DNA of 64,000 nt, taken from contig OX422215.1 in NCBI GenBank assembly GCA_949130495.1, positions 529,277,755 through 529,341,754 on the forward strand, read 5' to 3'. Position 1 is the first letter of the stretch, and the number at the start of each line of letters is the position of its first letter. Shown here in pieces: positions 36,134 through 49,184 of the stretch. The notes beneath the pieces are model-generated. The model did not search any database. It was not told the DNA's origin and was given only the letters and a program-made list of their open reading frames with translations. This stretch comes from Sambucus nigra. Its lineage: Eukaryota > Streptophyta > Magnoliopsida > Dipsacales > Adoxaceae. The position numbers and the translations under genes were made by a program.

Positions 36134-36962
36134 TGAAGAAAAATAAATCGAGGGAGATGTGAGTGAGGGTGAAGAAGAGGATACGAAAGATTTGCAAGAT
36201 GCATTCAATGAATTGTATGCAAAAGCTTTGAAGATCCATATGGAAAACTTGAAGTTAGAATCTAAGTTGAAGGAATGTGCCATATATAATAATAATGATG
36301 CTTTAATTAAGGATCTTAGGGAACGTGAGAATATTCTTCGAGATAAGTTAGAGTATGTCGAGGGAGAGAGAGATAGTTTGTGAGGTTTGATGGAGGCTAT
36401 GTAAAATGAGGTTTTATAGTTTGAGAAGTCTAGGCGTTTGCTCGAGTCTAGGATTGGTGAGCTTGAGGAGAGATTGAGAGATTCAAGTAAGGTAAATTTT
36501 AATTTGGAGTCTAGTTCAGAAAAGCTAGATAAGATGTTAGTCACCGTCCAAATCAAGGATGATCGGTGTGGTATTGGCTTCAATGATCATGTTGCACCCA
36601 TTTCCAAAGACAAAATCATGCATGCAATAGATCCACCTAGGAACATTAGGAAAGAGATACCAAGGAAGTTTAGGATAGAGCCACCTAGAAATATTAGTAT
36701 TGGACCACCTTTAGGTAACACTCACTACCATATCTACACTTACACTCATTGCAATATGCAAGGTCATCTTAGGCGATTTTGTTACAAACTTCAAAATGTT
36801 CCTAGTAAGTTTAATAATAGACTCACTTTGATTCCCAAAATCCCCATGCGTCATAACACATCTATTTGGGTTAGGAAATTGGACTTAGAGGCTTTTGGAC
36901 TTTTACTTCATGACTCTCATTTGATTGCACGTGATTCTCCTTGTGTTGGATCTTTTGGTTGA
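36134..36962 (+). pseudogene. Copia gag C-terminal part of element E (SIRE-type)
   Basis: Two coil-forming segments (36159-36383 and 36438-36600) with SRIGELEERLRDSSKVN and SSEKLDKMLVTVQ, a signature of SIRE/Maximus gag. A zinc-knuckle-like YTHCNMQGHLRRFCYKL follows at about 36740-36790, in which Tyr stands for the first Cys. A TGA at 36381 and a TAG near 36417 interrupt it. The N-terminal gag and the whole 5' LTR are missing because the sequence starts abruptly at the edge of D. Confidence 0.78.
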
Positions 36963-38031
36963 TCGTGTTAGTTATTTCTCATACGCTAGTTATGCTTCAT
37001 GATATATCTTTGCTAGTGTTATGGCATGTGTACTTTTTATATTATATTTTTCTTTTATTGAGGCTTATTTGAAAAAATATAAAAATATTTATGGTTTTAT
37101 ATATTTTTTTGAAAATACAAAAAGATTTTGTTTTTGAAAAATATTTTGAAAAGTTCAAAGAAATTTTCGGTTTTTGTATATTTTAGTTTTACACATTTGG
37201 TATGGCATATTGGTGTGTCTGAATTCATTTCATTCTGTACTTTCCATGCAGCTAGGACATTTGGTTATGACTTTGGATGCTTAGATTGTTCTTAACCATG
37301 TTTATGGAGTTGTTTCGACATTGATTTTCTTTATGGATTCGACTTTGTATTTGCCCCCGCACACACATGAATGAGCTTATTGGATTTTGACTTCATAATG
37401 TACATTTGAGCTTCGTGAAATGTTCTCCAATCAATCTTGTCATCTACATATTTATTTGACTATGGAGGATTTGTTCATGTAAGAAGCTTTGCCCGTGAGG
37501 ATTTTGTTTTTTATTGAAAATATGATGCGTGCACGGTAAAGGGTTGCGAGAGAATAATAATCTCGTCGTGAAATCCACCGTTTAAAAGAGCCCGAAAAAA
37601 CCAAGATAATCAAAAGAATAACATGCCAAAAAGGGGCAATTAGTTTAGTTTTATGTATTCTTTCAAAAGAAAAGAAAAGATATATTTTGAGGGAGTTTGG
37701 ATTGAATATCAAAGGGTTTACACAATGAAAATGTATCATAGTTAAGCTTATTTTGTCATGACGCGATTGATTTGTAGAATCATTAAAATTCTAGGCTTGT
37801 GTGCATTGTGCTTGTTTTGTTCATTGAGTTCAACTATATTAGTCACTTGAGTCTAAAGCTTAGTTTGATAAAGTTTTGCGGTCAATTATAAACTCTTGAA
37901 CATATTTGAATGGTTGGTTATAATTCTTTTGTTTCTAGTTCACGCCCATTCATTCCATTCCATACGTTTGGACACATCGATACTATGCTAGTGTGTAAAG
38001 CTTGTGTGTTTTATGGTCTTTTATACCTGTA
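36963..38031 (+). mobile_element. Internal non-coding region of Copia element E, left part
   Basis: AT-rich. Plus-strand counterpart of internal regions of B and C. No coding frame is supported. It stops at the Helitron end (host base A at 38031) and resumes at 42058. Confidence 0.6.
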
Positions 38032-38062
38032 CTAGTATATGCCCGTGCCTGAAGGCACGACG

Positions 38063-38165
38063 AAAAATTTTTACAAGTACATAATCGCAAAACAAAAATT
38101 TCCCAAGTACGTAATCACAATACGACAAAAATTTCATAAGTACAAAATCGCAATACGATAAAAAT
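38063..38165. repeat. Short tandem repeat near the Helitron end
   Basis: About three copies of a 33-base unit containing AAAAATTTNNNAAGTAC followed by AATCGCAATACG-like sequence. A second duplication, CAGATTTAGGCAGCGGGCTA, occurs at about 38562 and 38600. Confidence 0.75.
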
Positions 38166-38799
38166 ATTGTTCCCCAACAAAACATCTATATATGGCGTCG
38201 CTTTTTTGGGTATTGCATCATATCGTGTTCGAGATTTAAATTGTGTTCAAAATTTAAATTCGCTAAACATGAAAAAGCAAAAAAATTTCACAGTATATAA
38301 TACAAAATGTAATTTAAAGTGTAATTTTAAAACAATGTCAAATAGTCCAATGACATTCAAATAGTGTAGATTCATCAAATAAATTCACATATAATACAAA
38401 ATATACAATATTCATCCATAAAATTCACATCGTGTCTCAAAAAAACAAAGTGTCAATTTTTAAAAAAAAATGGGCATAGCCTCCTTTGTTTATTGGACTA
38501 TCCACCCTATTTAAGGGGTAACAACAAATCCAACAAATTAAAAAAAAATCCCAAATTCGACAGATTTAGGCAGCGGGCTACATCGACAGAAGTTTGAGGC
38601 AGATTTAGGCAGCGGGCTACAGCGACGATCGAAGATTAAGTCCATGTTTGATTGGTCTTGAACTAAAACCTGAAACGAAAAGAAAAAAAAATTAGTTTGT
38701 TTCCAAAAGCATTGTACGTTAACCTAACTACCATAGCTGGTACACAATGATCATATGTGGCATGGAGTTTATAAATCTCATCCTCACATGGGGAATGGG

Positions 38800-39235
38800 G
38801 AGGAGACGTGTGTGAGTGGGGAAGGGGGGAGGGGGCGGGGAAGGGGGTGCGTGTGTGCATATATGCAGTGCATACATGCATACTGCCTTGTGTGTGCGTG
38901 TGTGAGTGGGAAAGGGGGGAAGGGGCGGGCAGGGGGCGTGTGTGTGTGTGTGTGCGTGTGTGCACGTGAGTGGGAAAGGGGGGAGGGGGCGCGTGTGTGT
39001 GTCTGCATGTATGCAATTTGCATATATGCAGTGCATATATTGCATATTGCAGCGTGTGTGCGTGCGTGTGTTTGTGTGTGTATTTATGTGCGCATGTGTG
39101 CGTGTGAGTGGGGAAGGGGGGAGGGGGGAGCGGGTGGGGCAGTGTGCGTGTGTGCGCTTGTGTGTGAGTGGGGAAGGGGGAGGGGACGGGGTAGGGGGTG
39201 CGTGTGCGTGTGCATGTATGCATACGTACACTGCC
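38800..39235. repeat. G-rich and GT-rich microsatellite block in the Helitron
   Basis: Alternates GTGTGTGCGTG runs with GGGGAAGGGGGGAGGGGGCGGGG runs. It is the reason several overlapping frames on both strands appear open; they are not genes. The plus strand has many runs of four or more G and could fold into G-quadruplexes. Confidence 0.9.
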
Positions 39236-41382
39236 CCACCCGTGTGGCTGCGTGAGACCACTATTTAGGATGCATTAGTAAAAAATCAACATTTCCATAT
39301 CTGATCAAGACCATATGTAGAATGACCAGATAAAACCGAAGCATTACATGGCCATGTTTGAGAACCTAGACTCCCTAAACAACATAGTATCCTGAAAACA
39401 TAATGCACAAACATAGTATCCTGATAGATGGATTGTTGTCACTACAGATGGCAAACGCATGGTTCATGTATATATTAAATCAAATACCCAAAACAAAACG
39501 CCAAAACAACTTGTTTTTAAAGTAATAGAAATCATAAATGTACATAACAGTGAAATCCCCCAAACAATATCGAACAAATGAAACCCCCGGAGTAGCTATA
39601 AGTAACAGCATTTAAAAGTAAATTGAACTGATTAAACCTAACTACTTCAATTAGTAATAACAGTAAACTGCGTTGTTAAAAGATCAATGACCCCAACATC
39701 ACCTCACTGACATTATAACTAACAGTGAACTACTATAACAGTAGTACTGTTAGGCCAAAATGTGGTATCCATAGAACATTAACTGCATAATGTCAACTAT
39801 AGAAGTCAGAAATGAATGGGTATTCACAAAACATTGCAAGCACTCCAGTATAAATGACAATACAGTTATCTTCTTCCCACATAAATCTATGGTGTAAACC
39901 ACGGTTATGATTATCTCTCAAATTGGTTACGAAAAGTTCAAAAATAAAATGAGGGTAACGAAGGTTAATTTGCATATCGTACTCCACTCTAAATAAACAT
40001 CACTGTATTGGATGTAGGAGAAATTCCAAGACACGACTAATAGAAAACATCAATAAAGGAAATTCATATTACTTTTGATGACAAAAATAACTCTTCAGCC
40101 TCCTTTGTGAAACATGCTCTGTATAAAAAGATTGAGAATAAAAGTATGGAAGAAATTAAAAAATTATAATCTACAAAACATATTTTTGTATAATATTGTC
40201 GAATGTGCAAATTTAATATTTGAATACTGTAATACATGTAAAATGTGGGTAATTCTATGAGGCATTTTATCAAACATCACATAATCCGATGATTTTGCAA
40301 ACCTAGTATTCATATTTTTCAATAAATAGTTCAGAAAAAAATTATAAACTTTTAAACAAATAGTTTAGGAAATAATAATAAGTGGAATATGACAATGCCA
40401 AAATACTTACCTATATTCCTTGTACTATGTAATCTGTAATGATTCCACACACTACTTCCAACAAACTTTCATGGGATTAATTTTTTGGCACGGGTAAATT
40501 CATAGAAATAAAGTCCTCTTGCATATATTTCAAAGATAGAAACCAAGTAACCAACATAGTATAAAGCATTACCCACATTTTACAAAAGGACAATGAAGAA
40601 TACTGAATATAACTAATTGAAATCAACTATAGTTTCATGTATTTGCTGTTTGAGAAATGTAAAAGTACCGAAGCACTTGCATCAGCTGAATAAAAGGTAA
40701 AAATATTACAGAAAATTATTTTCTGAAAATATAATAAATGAGTATGCTTTCCTCCACTAAAATAGTTGAAATCCATCAAACCCAACACAAATTTGCACAT
40801 AACAATCACCAAAACTACTTATCAATTCTCAAATCAATTACTATTCCTTTAGAGACCTTCAAAAAAACATACCATGCTTTTTTTCAGAAGAAGAGGCAGG
40901 GAGAGTCGCAGAGATAGACCTTTACAATGTGGCGGTGAACTGTAATCTAGTTCCCTGAGATGTAAAAGAGAAAAAATTAGTGCTTTAGAACACACTATAG
41001 ATTAATATTTCATAAGCCCTAAACAAAATCCATACGTGAAGCGGAAAAACATTGATCTTCATGTAAAAAAATCAGGGTGTTCAATGCAAAATTGCCCCAA
41101 AATATCAATATTTTAAAAACTAAAAACCCAAATCGTTCATTGCAATCGTAAAACAACCAAATTGTCAACAAACAAAAACAACCAAACTTTCAACAAACAA
41201 AAACAAAAATAAAAAGTTAGCTGTTAAGGTACAATTAAAACCCCAAATTGTCAGTAAAAAAAATGAACAAAAACCAACAAAAATCGTACCTTAGTTAGCT
41301 GTTAAGGCACGATTAAAACCCCAAATGTGCAGAATACCTCTTGAAGAATACCTGTTGAAGAACAAACAAAAAAAAAAGTCAG

Positions 41383-41885
41383 ATCTGTGTGTGCGTGTGT
41401 TTCTGTGTGTACGTGTCTGTGTTTCTGTGTGCGGGTGTGTGTGTGTTTCTGAGTGCGTGTGTGCGTGTATTTCTGTGTGTGCGTGTGTGTTTCTGAGTGC
41501 GTGTGTGTGTGTGTGTGTTTTTGCCTATGTGCGTGTGTGTGTTTATGGGGAAGGGGGGAGAGGGGAGGGGGGTTTACCAGGGGCGGGGGAGTGGGGAAGG
41601 GGGAGGGGGGTTTAGAGGGGGTGGGAGGGGAGGGGAAGGGGGGAGGGCAGGGGAGGGTGAGTGGGGAAGGGGGAGGGGGGTTTAGAGGGGGCGGGAGGGG
41701 CGGGGAAGGGGGAGGGCAGGGGCAGGGGCGGGGGCGGGTGAGTGGGGAGGGGGTTTGGAGGGGGCGGGAGGGGCGGGGAAGGGGGGGTGGGGAGTTACCA
41801 GTGTGTGTGAGTTAGGGAGAGAGAGAGAATCGTCTGAGAGAGAGAGAGAGAGTGAGAGTGAGAGAGAGAGAACCGTGTGAGTTGG
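41383..41885. repeat. Second G-rich and GT-rich microsatellite block in the Helitron
   Basis: GTGTGCGTGTGTTTCTG repeats (41383-41540), then long G-rich purine runs (41548-41795), then GA repeats (41815-41870). Same composition and strand bias as 38800-39235, near the other end of the element. Confidence 0.9.
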
Positions 41886-42057
41886 AATGGGGGGAGGGGG
41901 GATGAAATGAAATGTGGGGGGGAAATTAGAATTTTTAAATTTTGAATGAAATTTGAAGATTTAATCTAGGCCCTTCATTTTTAGTGGGAGATGTGGCAAG
42001 ATCTGGACCGTTATTGTGCTTAGACAACTCAAAATCCATGCCATCTTATTATATGGA

Positions 42058-42659
42058 TATGTGTGCTGAATTTACTTAGATATATTTTTCATATATTTTA
42101 TATGGTATGTTTGTTGTATTTGTGAAATTTGCATTTTTTTTTAAAATTGAAAAATTCTAAAAATAGTTGGTTGTGATTGCTTTTGAGTTTATCCTTACTT
42201 GAGTTTAATTGATATATATTTGATATACTTGTCATGACACTCTGTATTTAGTTGTGCTTATTATTTTCCTTGTGTATTTTGGACAAATAAATGGGGAGAA
42301 AGAATTATGAATTATGGGGGAGTGAGAATTTGAATTATGGGGGAGACTCGAGAATTGATTTACTTGATTTGATTTATGTTTATCTCATTTCAAACTCGAT
42401 ACTTCATGAAGGTATTTGGTTTGTTAATTGTGTGTAGGACTTTGATGATCATTTGGAAAGAACATTAAAGAAGCGCAAGGATAGCAAAGAGATTTCAAGA
42501 TTTCAATGTTGAAGATTTTGAAGAAAATTTGAAGACTTGCATATTTAGTATCTTTACGGTTTTTGGGTTGCATGTGAGGGTATTATATTTGTATAGGATT
42601 TTTGTATTGATAATTCAAATTATTTTTATTTTGTACCGGCATAGACATAGGGGGAGATT
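42058..42659 (+). mobile_element. Internal region of element E, right part, with polypurine tract
   Basis: Resumes E after the Helitron. It ends with CATAGACATAGGGGGAGATT at 42640-42659, the polypurine tract found on the minus strand beside the B and C LTRs. Confidence 0.75.
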
Positions 42660-43517
42660 TGAAAGGACATATTTTCAATAGTCCCGAGGTTACATTGTGT
42701 ATGTCGTATACCGCTACAACTGTCAAAGCAAGTTCACGATCATTTGTTCAAGAAGGCGGATCCGAATATCAAGTTTCTTCAACAAAAGACATCTAGAAGA
42801 TTGATTTTGGTAAGGAATGTGTTTAAGTTTAGTAAATGCTTTACTTTAGTATTCGGATATTTTTCAAATTTTTTTAATTAAAATGAGGCAATTTTTCTAA
42901 GTCAAAATAATTTTTGGAAGACCTGTAGGCGAGCTTTTTAAAAAAAAACTGCTCATGTCGTTCAAACGAAATAGGCCTATCGTTCAAACTCCCAAAACAT
43001 CTAGTTTTTTATTCACCAAAACATCCCAATTTTTTGTGAATAATTAGTGGAACCCAAATACTTTTGTGGAAGTTTATCTTTATAGAGTGCCATTTTTACT
43101 GCTAGATTGGTAGTTCTCGTGGAAGATGATTGCAGACGACTACAGTCATTGGGGATACTCGAGGCAATTCACTGTTGAAGGAAGAGTTGCGGTTCTTAAG
43201 GTTCTTGTGGTAATCCTTGCTGATTTTAGGTTGCGATCTATGTAGGTTTTCTGCAGAAAATTCATTGCAGATTTCTCTATGTAATTATAAGTTGAGATTT
43301 GCATTATATAGTGAAATAAAAGTTTTTACCTGAAAGGGATTTTTTCCTAAAATTGTGCCTTTCCCGACATGCTTTATTTACTTAATGATTTGAATCATTT
43401 AGATGCATGTTTGGGGTTTAAGAAGATAAAATTGGTTTAAATAAATTGATTCTCATACTTGGTGTATAATAAATTTGGAAAAAGGTTGTCTTTTGATAAA
43501 ACACACACAAAAAGGCA
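42660..43517 (+). mobile_element. 3' LTR of Copia element E
   Basis: About 858 bases from TGAAAGGACATATTTTC to AAAGGCA. It shares the start motif and blocks such as GGATCCGAATATCAAGTT with the LTRs of B and C, but differs overall. End assigned at the last CA before the unrelated TTCTTAATAACC; the right boundary is uncertain because the other LTR is missing. Confidence 0.65.
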
Positions 43518-44589
43518 TTCTTAATAACCTTATCAATGTTAGATTATTGTTTTACTTTTCTAATGGCCTTGGTATGTTGTTTGGTTCCGAAGTAATTTAA
43601 ATGTTTGTATTTTTTTACTGCCTCTATTTCTATTTATATAGCATATCTCCATTTCTTAGTATTAGATATATTATATGTTGGAATTTATGGTAATTATTTA
43701 AGTTGATGAAATTAGATTTTGTTCAACTTTAGGGTTAATTTAATATGGGATCTGCACGTCTTTTGAGATGGTTTGAAGGTATAACCCATTATCCTTCGTG
43801 AGGAGTATAACGTGGTATGCTCATATGTATAAAACTATAAATTAATAAATGAGAAATTCTAGTATAATGTACCCACTTGGAACCTAGTATTTGGTTAAAT
43901 TCTTATATTAAAGCTCTTGTTACACATAGGAAGAATGTGAAAAAAGGGTGTAGTATATTATAATCCATCTTGGCTTAAAAGCTTGGTGCCCCTAGGATAT
44001 CCCAACTCTCTGAAGAAGGGAGGACCTATATAGGCTCGAATTAACTTCCAAACCCATCTACTCTGGCTCAACAGGTGATTGGGTCATGGACCATGGTTTG
44101 GGCAAAGTATTAACTTTGGGGGCTAAATTTTATTGGACTTTTAATTTAATTTTTGGGTTTTATTTTCTAGCCTAATTTATTACTTCAGTTTTTAATTATT
44201 TTATCTCGCCAGTTATGGTTGTTGAGATGTTTTATTTTAATAGCTTTATCCCAATAATTGTGACTATTGGAATATTTTCCAACCGTTCTTAACCACTAAT
44301 TATTTATTATGAATGGGTGGCTTTAGTTTCATTTTTAATTATTAGTTTTTCTTACAACTTTTGTTTGGGGTTGTCTCATTTTTATGTCCAAAAGTAGAGT
44401 TTTTTCCATTTTTGGTTCGCCGGAAGACTTGTAACTTTGAGTGTTACTATTGTATGTTGTGAGTGTTGTATTGTTGGAGATCTTTGTCATTGAGTCCGCA
44501 GAGCACCAACGTGAGGCAAATATTATCTTAAGGTGAGAGTGTCCAACACTTACCTTAATCAAATATCATCTTAAGGTCAGAGTGAACTT
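43518..44589. other. AT-rich stretch without recognisable features
   Basis: No gene, repeat or element end is supported on either strand. A short minus-strand frame at 44335-44562 has no recognisable motif. Confidence 0.5.
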
Positions 44590-45481
44590 CCACCATGAAG
44601 TAAACCTCTTGTATGCAAGTGGATATTCAAGAGAAATTTGAAAGTTAATGCTCAATTGAAAAATACAAAACTAGATTTGTAGCTAACGACTATAAGTAAA
44701 TGGAAGGATTTGATTATTTTGATACTTACTCATCTGTTACGAGAATAATATCCATTCGAATGTTAATAGCTATTGCAACATTACATAATCTTAAGATGCA
44801 TCAAATGAATGTAAAATCACCATCTTAAATGGAGAGTTAAATGAAGAGAAACATACGTAACAACCACAAGAGTTAAAAGTTCCATAAAAAGAAAGGAAGT
44901 GTGTAGACCTTTTAAATCCATTTATGGATTAAAACAAGCATCTAAACAATGGCATGGAAAATCTCACAACACAATAACGTAAAATGGATTTAAAATTAAT
45001 GAGTCTAATAAATGTGTTTACATTAAAAACACTACAAGTGATTATGTCATTGTTTGTCTTTATGTAGATCATATGCTTACTATTGGAAATAATAAATATA
45101 TCATTAAATCTACTAAGAGAATCTTGTCTAACTAATTGTATTTGAAAGATATGGGTATTGTTGATGTTATATTAGGAATTAAAATTTATAAAACATGAGA
45201 TAGACTCTAATTATATTGAAGAGATAATTGATAAGTTTGGTAAATGTAGTGATAACATTCTATAACACCTATTTATCCAAATATTCATTTATATAAAAAT
45301 ACTGTAATTGGTATATCTCAATTGCAATACTCTCGAATCATCAGTAGTTTAATGTACTCAGCAAGATATTACTTTCTCAGAATGAGTAGGTATACAAGTA
45401 ATCCCGGTGAAGACCATTGGAAAGCATAATAAGGTTTATTAGATATCTAAGATATATTATTAATAATGTATTTAACTACAT

Positions 45482-45518
<37 letters not shown>

Positions 45519-45520
45519 TT
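44590..45520 (+). pseudogene. Heavily decayed Copia reverse transcriptase
   Basis: Pieces of the Copia reverse transcriptase and following region can be read in changing frames: YFDTYSSVTRIISIRML (about 44716), LNGELNEE (44825-44850), a YVDHMLTIGNN box at about 45063 where YVDD would be expected (GAT CAT, so the second catalytic Asp is lost), KDMGIVDVILGIKIY (45145-45190), and YSRIISSLMYSA followed by SRYTSNPGEDHWKA (45330-45425). Many stops and shifts; much older than the other elements. Confidence 0.8.
45487..45516. repeat. (TA)n microsatellite
   Basis: An uninterrupted run of TA dinucleotides; gives a low-complexity Ile/Tyr frame that is not a gene. Confidence 0.95.
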
Positions 45521-45544
45521 TTTGTATATACTATATATACAAAA

Positions 45545-46809
45545 ATGGCTAATATTTTCTTATTGTCATTCTGAAAAGAAAATTTTAATCAATGAAAATA
45601 AATGTGGAAGGTATTGTAAAGATTTAAAGGAATCACCCAATGCAAATTTGACTTATATAGTAACTTTTCTTAATAAATATTTTTTTCTTCAGTTGATTTA
45701 TTACATGTGTGTATTACAATCTGGCACATGATATTTAAAGAAAATATGGGATGGTATATATTAACATTATTGCATTTGCACAAAAAATCTAATAGTTTAT
45801 ACTTGCTTCAAATATTGATTAATCCAACTACATTATTTTTTTTATTCTTGCAAAAGATCAAATGAAAAATCTTTGCTAGACATGATTGGGAACTATATAC
45901 CGGGTATTAATATAACTCTTTCTGTAAGCATTCTTCTAACTCTTTGATCCTCTTAATTCATATCAATGTAGATATGTTTAATTTATATGTGTTTGACCAA
46001 ATTTTTAGGTGAATTTATTTTTTAATTTTTAGGCAAAATTTTATCTTCTACACCAACCATTCATAAATGTCGTCTATATGACCGTAAGCATGGCATTTAG
46101 ACAATTGCAAATACATGTTAAAAGAAGATCTACAAATAGCTCATGCATCGCTCGGATCTAAAATCTTATTTATGTATAAATGGTGTCTCTTGGTGTTGCT
46201 TTTCCACGTGATTTAAAACTCTATGTGCAATTAAGAGAAAATACACTCACCCTTATTAGGCTCAACCCCATTCACATGCCCCCCTCCATCTGACTCCAAA
46301 ATGCAAACTCCACCTCACCTTCCATCAAATTTGCTAAACATTTTCATCTGCACTTTTTTGTATTGGGCAAGGCATGTGATACATTTGAACCACTTCATAT
46401 TCTCAATTTTATGACACTCATTATAGAACATGCATATTTTAAGTCATAGGGCACAACATATCTATATAACAATGTAGGCTATATATTTCAAAGTGTAATA
46501 AAACCATGCTTAGGAGCTTAAATTAATGCTCAGTGATGTTTTTTTTTAAATTTTAGTTTCTATGCATAGCTTTACTACAAGAGTTGTATTACTTTATGGA
46601 GGTGATATCTATTTATATGGTTCAAATAATTTAGCATTGCAGGCGTGATGAGTGTTTTGCACCAAATCAGTATTATCCAAGGATTTTAAATTGTCTGCGC
46701 ATTGAGCCTAGTATTAAATATTAATTGGATCCGCCTAAAACATCTTCGCATAAATGAAAGAGAGATATTTGTGTCCTAAAAATAGGTCCTGCTCTGTGTC
46801 AATGTGTCA
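45545..46809. other. AT-rich stretch downstream of the MYB remnant
   Basis: No coding frame or element end is supported. The 3' part of the MYB gene would be expected here on the minus strand, but I could not find the conserved C-terminal region of the DUO1 family, so it is deleted, displaced or too diverged. Confidence 0.4.
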
Positions 46810-46860
46810 TTATTTGAGATCCCCGGGTTGAAGCGGAAACAGGAGCAACGATACATCGGC
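46810..46860 (-). pseudogene. Tentative third exon of the DUO1-like gene
   Basis: On the minus strand a pyrimidine-rich tract ending in TTTATCCAG (46861-46869) is followed by 16 sense codons, ADVSLLLFPLQPGDLK, and TAA. The phase (0) matches the donor of the R3 exon. A real DUO1 third exon is far longer, so either this is a truncated remnant or the match is chance. Confidence 0.3.
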
Positions 46861-47226
46861 CTGGATAAAATAAATAGAAAAAGCAATGTTAGGAAGGCAT
46901 TTTGTCATCGTCACATTGGTTGGTGCATGGATCAAATGAGTTCCATTAAAATCATATTAAAAAAAATCACCCAATGTGGCGAAGACTCATCACAGGTTGA
47001 CCCACAATATTTTTGAAACACTTTACAGAAAATTTTAAATGCCCCATAAAATTAAAAAAATGACTTGTAAAATGAGAATATGAGGAGAAAAATTATTCAA
47101 AAAATTTCTGAAGAACTAATGTCATAAAACATATGAAATCTTCACACAAATATGTATTCAAATCTATATGGTTAATAGGAATGAAAAAAAAAACTTTATG
47201 GTTAATAAATTGACCCAATTTCTTAC

Positions 47227-47309
47227 CTTAGTAGACGGTGGTGGTGGAGACGGCAAAATCCTTGAAAAACTCCTTTGTCTATTATGCCAAAAATTCTTCA
47301 CATCATTAT
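47227..47309 (-). pseudogene. R3 exon of the DUO1-like gene, downstream fragment
   Basis: Minus strand reads DNDVKNFWHNRQRSFSRIL and a Pro/Ser tail ending ACT AAG before a consensus donor GTAAGA at 47226. This is the C-terminal part of MYB repeat R3 with its last Trp-class residue kept. It starts at the target duplication ATTAT (47305-47309) of element G. Confidence 0.9.
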
Positions 47310-48567
47310 TGTAATAACCCGCCCTTTTGGAGACGATTAAATCCCATAATTAAGTATAATTTGGAATTTGGAGAATTTCTCGAAATAGTGATTTCTGGGA
47401 TTTTCGAGGATTTAATGATTTTCGAAGGGTGTTATAAATTATTTTGGGACCATATAGGTCGAGATATTTTATTTATATGTCGCCACGGAGTATAGCGACA
47501 AAAGAAGTGAGATTTTGAGTAGAACACCGCATTTAATTATTTTGGGTTGGAATAGTGATTTGCGGTCAAGTACCTCGGATGGGAATTTCGACTGCACCAT
47601 AATTCTCAGAATGTCCGAGATAGTCGGAAAAGAGTGTCCGATTGACGAAAATGAGTTTCGGGTAATTTTAGAGGTAAAAGTAACTCGTAATTGGGTAAAC
47701 GAGTCGTTTTTGGGTTTTAAGGGTTTAAAACCCTTTTCTCCTTATAAAAGAAAGAAGAGAGGGAGAAAAAGAGAAGAAAGAAAAGAAAAAAAGAGAGAAG
47801 AGAGAGAGAGAGGAAGGAAGAAAGAGGAGTAAGGAGGAGATTCCGGCCAAACTCCGTCGGATTCGACTCGAGGTCGTCGGATTTTATCCACGAGGCAAGT
47901 ATTTACTTGCTTTATTTATCTTTTTGCATAAATATCTCATACCGTAGTTTGGTATAAACAAACCCTAATGGTTTTGGGGTGGGTTATCGTGGATAAAACG
48001 GGTTTTTGGGAGTTAAAACAATTAAACCCCAATAATATTTCAATTTTGTGGAACTAGGGTTTTAATCCAAATTAATTGGTGATTCCGGGTTCTAGGATGT
48101 TTAGAACCCGTGTTATAAGTGTATTTCTAGTTGGTTGAGGTTGTAGGACATTGGGTGAGGCGACAAAAGCTTGGGAGAAGCTTTAATGGCGGAAATCGTC
48201 TCGGAAGAGACGATGAATAGTAAACCCGTCACCTTAGGGGACCGTTTTGGCCAGGAAAAGAATTGATTTAGCTTTCGGCCAAAACACGAAAGTTGTAGAT
48301 CTTTTCTATACGGTCGCGTGAGCGCTGACCGCGTATTTTTCTGATTTTTCTACGATTTGATATGATTTTTACAAGATGACAGCTCCGGGTTGAACGTACC
48401 AACTCGGAAATCAAATCGGGAATTGGAAAAATAAAGGCTAGAAATTATTGTGTAGATGTTTGGGATGATTTTTGGTGTAGAGTAGAAACCATGAAAATGA
48501 ATTTGGATTGATTTTTGGGTATTTTGGAGTTTGAGAAATCGCCCAAACTGTGACCCTCGAACAGGCC

Positions 48568-48765
48568 GAATCGATTCGGGTACAGGCCGAATCGATTCGC
48601 CTAAGGGGAATTGGGTTTCTGCAATGGGCCGAATCGATTCGGGTACAGACCGAATCGATTCGCCATTTACAGACCTGTTTGCAGAGTACCTTCCGAATCA
48701 ATTCGGATTGGGAACCGAATCGATTCGCCCATCCGAATCGATTCGCTAAAGGGGCGAATCGATTC
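48568..48765. repeat. Cluster of eight GAATCGATTC palindromes in the 5' LTR of G
   Basis: Start positions 48568, 48589, 48631, 48652, 48695 (GAATCAATTC), 48717, 48735 and 48756. Flanks alternate between CCG...CGG and GCG...CGC forms as in element A. Confidence 0.93.
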
Positions 48766-49184
48766 GCTTAGGCCAAAATTTCTAAGTTTTCTCCCTTTAA
48801 GAGTATGGGGAGTTGAATTACCATTTGGGATTTTTATGGGGATTCCTAAATAAGAGTTTTGAGGATAAATAAACCTTTAAGAGATGATTGAGGTAATTAG
48901 TATTGAACAAAGTAAGAAATACTTTGGATTTAGAATCATGCAACTATCAATGCATGATTATGATTCTCGGAGGGAATCTTTGTGATTATTATCATCGTTA
49001 GATGCTATAGGCCACTAAGGCCGTTTATATATATATTCTAGGAAGAATATATAGGATATGTATATACTGTGTGTTTTAGGTATATATATATATATATATA
49101 TATGATGGAAATGATTTTGAAAATACATAAATGAATATTTTCAAAATGGAAAGAGAAATGTTTTTCATAATTAATAAAATATGG

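Larger units (their letters stand above)
38032..42057 (-). mobile_element. Non-autonomous Helitron inserted in element E
   Basis: Read on the minus strand it starts TCCATATAATAAGATGG at 42057 and ends in a hairpin CGTGCC-TTCA-GGCACG (near 38046-38061) followed by GGCATATACTAG at 38032. This fits the Helitron rule: TC at one end, hairpin plus CTRR at the other, insertion between host A and T (A at 38031, T at 42058) and no target duplication. No Rep or helicase is encoded in its 4026 bases, so it depends on an autonomous partner. Both ends carry G-rich microsatellites (separate entries). Confidence 0.78.

Noticed and set aside
38663..39268. Long overlapping frames on both strands rich in His/Thr or Cys/Val/Gly
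   Set aside because: Low-complexity translation of the GT and G-run microsatellite; open in several frames at once.
41325..41815. Gly/Arg-rich frames
   Set aside because: Same reason: translation of G-rich microsatellite inside the Helitron.
46804..47016. Plus-strand 70-residue frame
   Set aside because: Lies antisense to the tentative third exon and intron of the MYB remnant; no recognisable motif.
47515..47832. Frame of 105 residues repeated at 53446-53877
   Set aside because: Identical in both LTRs of G and ends in purine-tract Lys/Arg/Glu; no domain. LTR sequence, not a gene.
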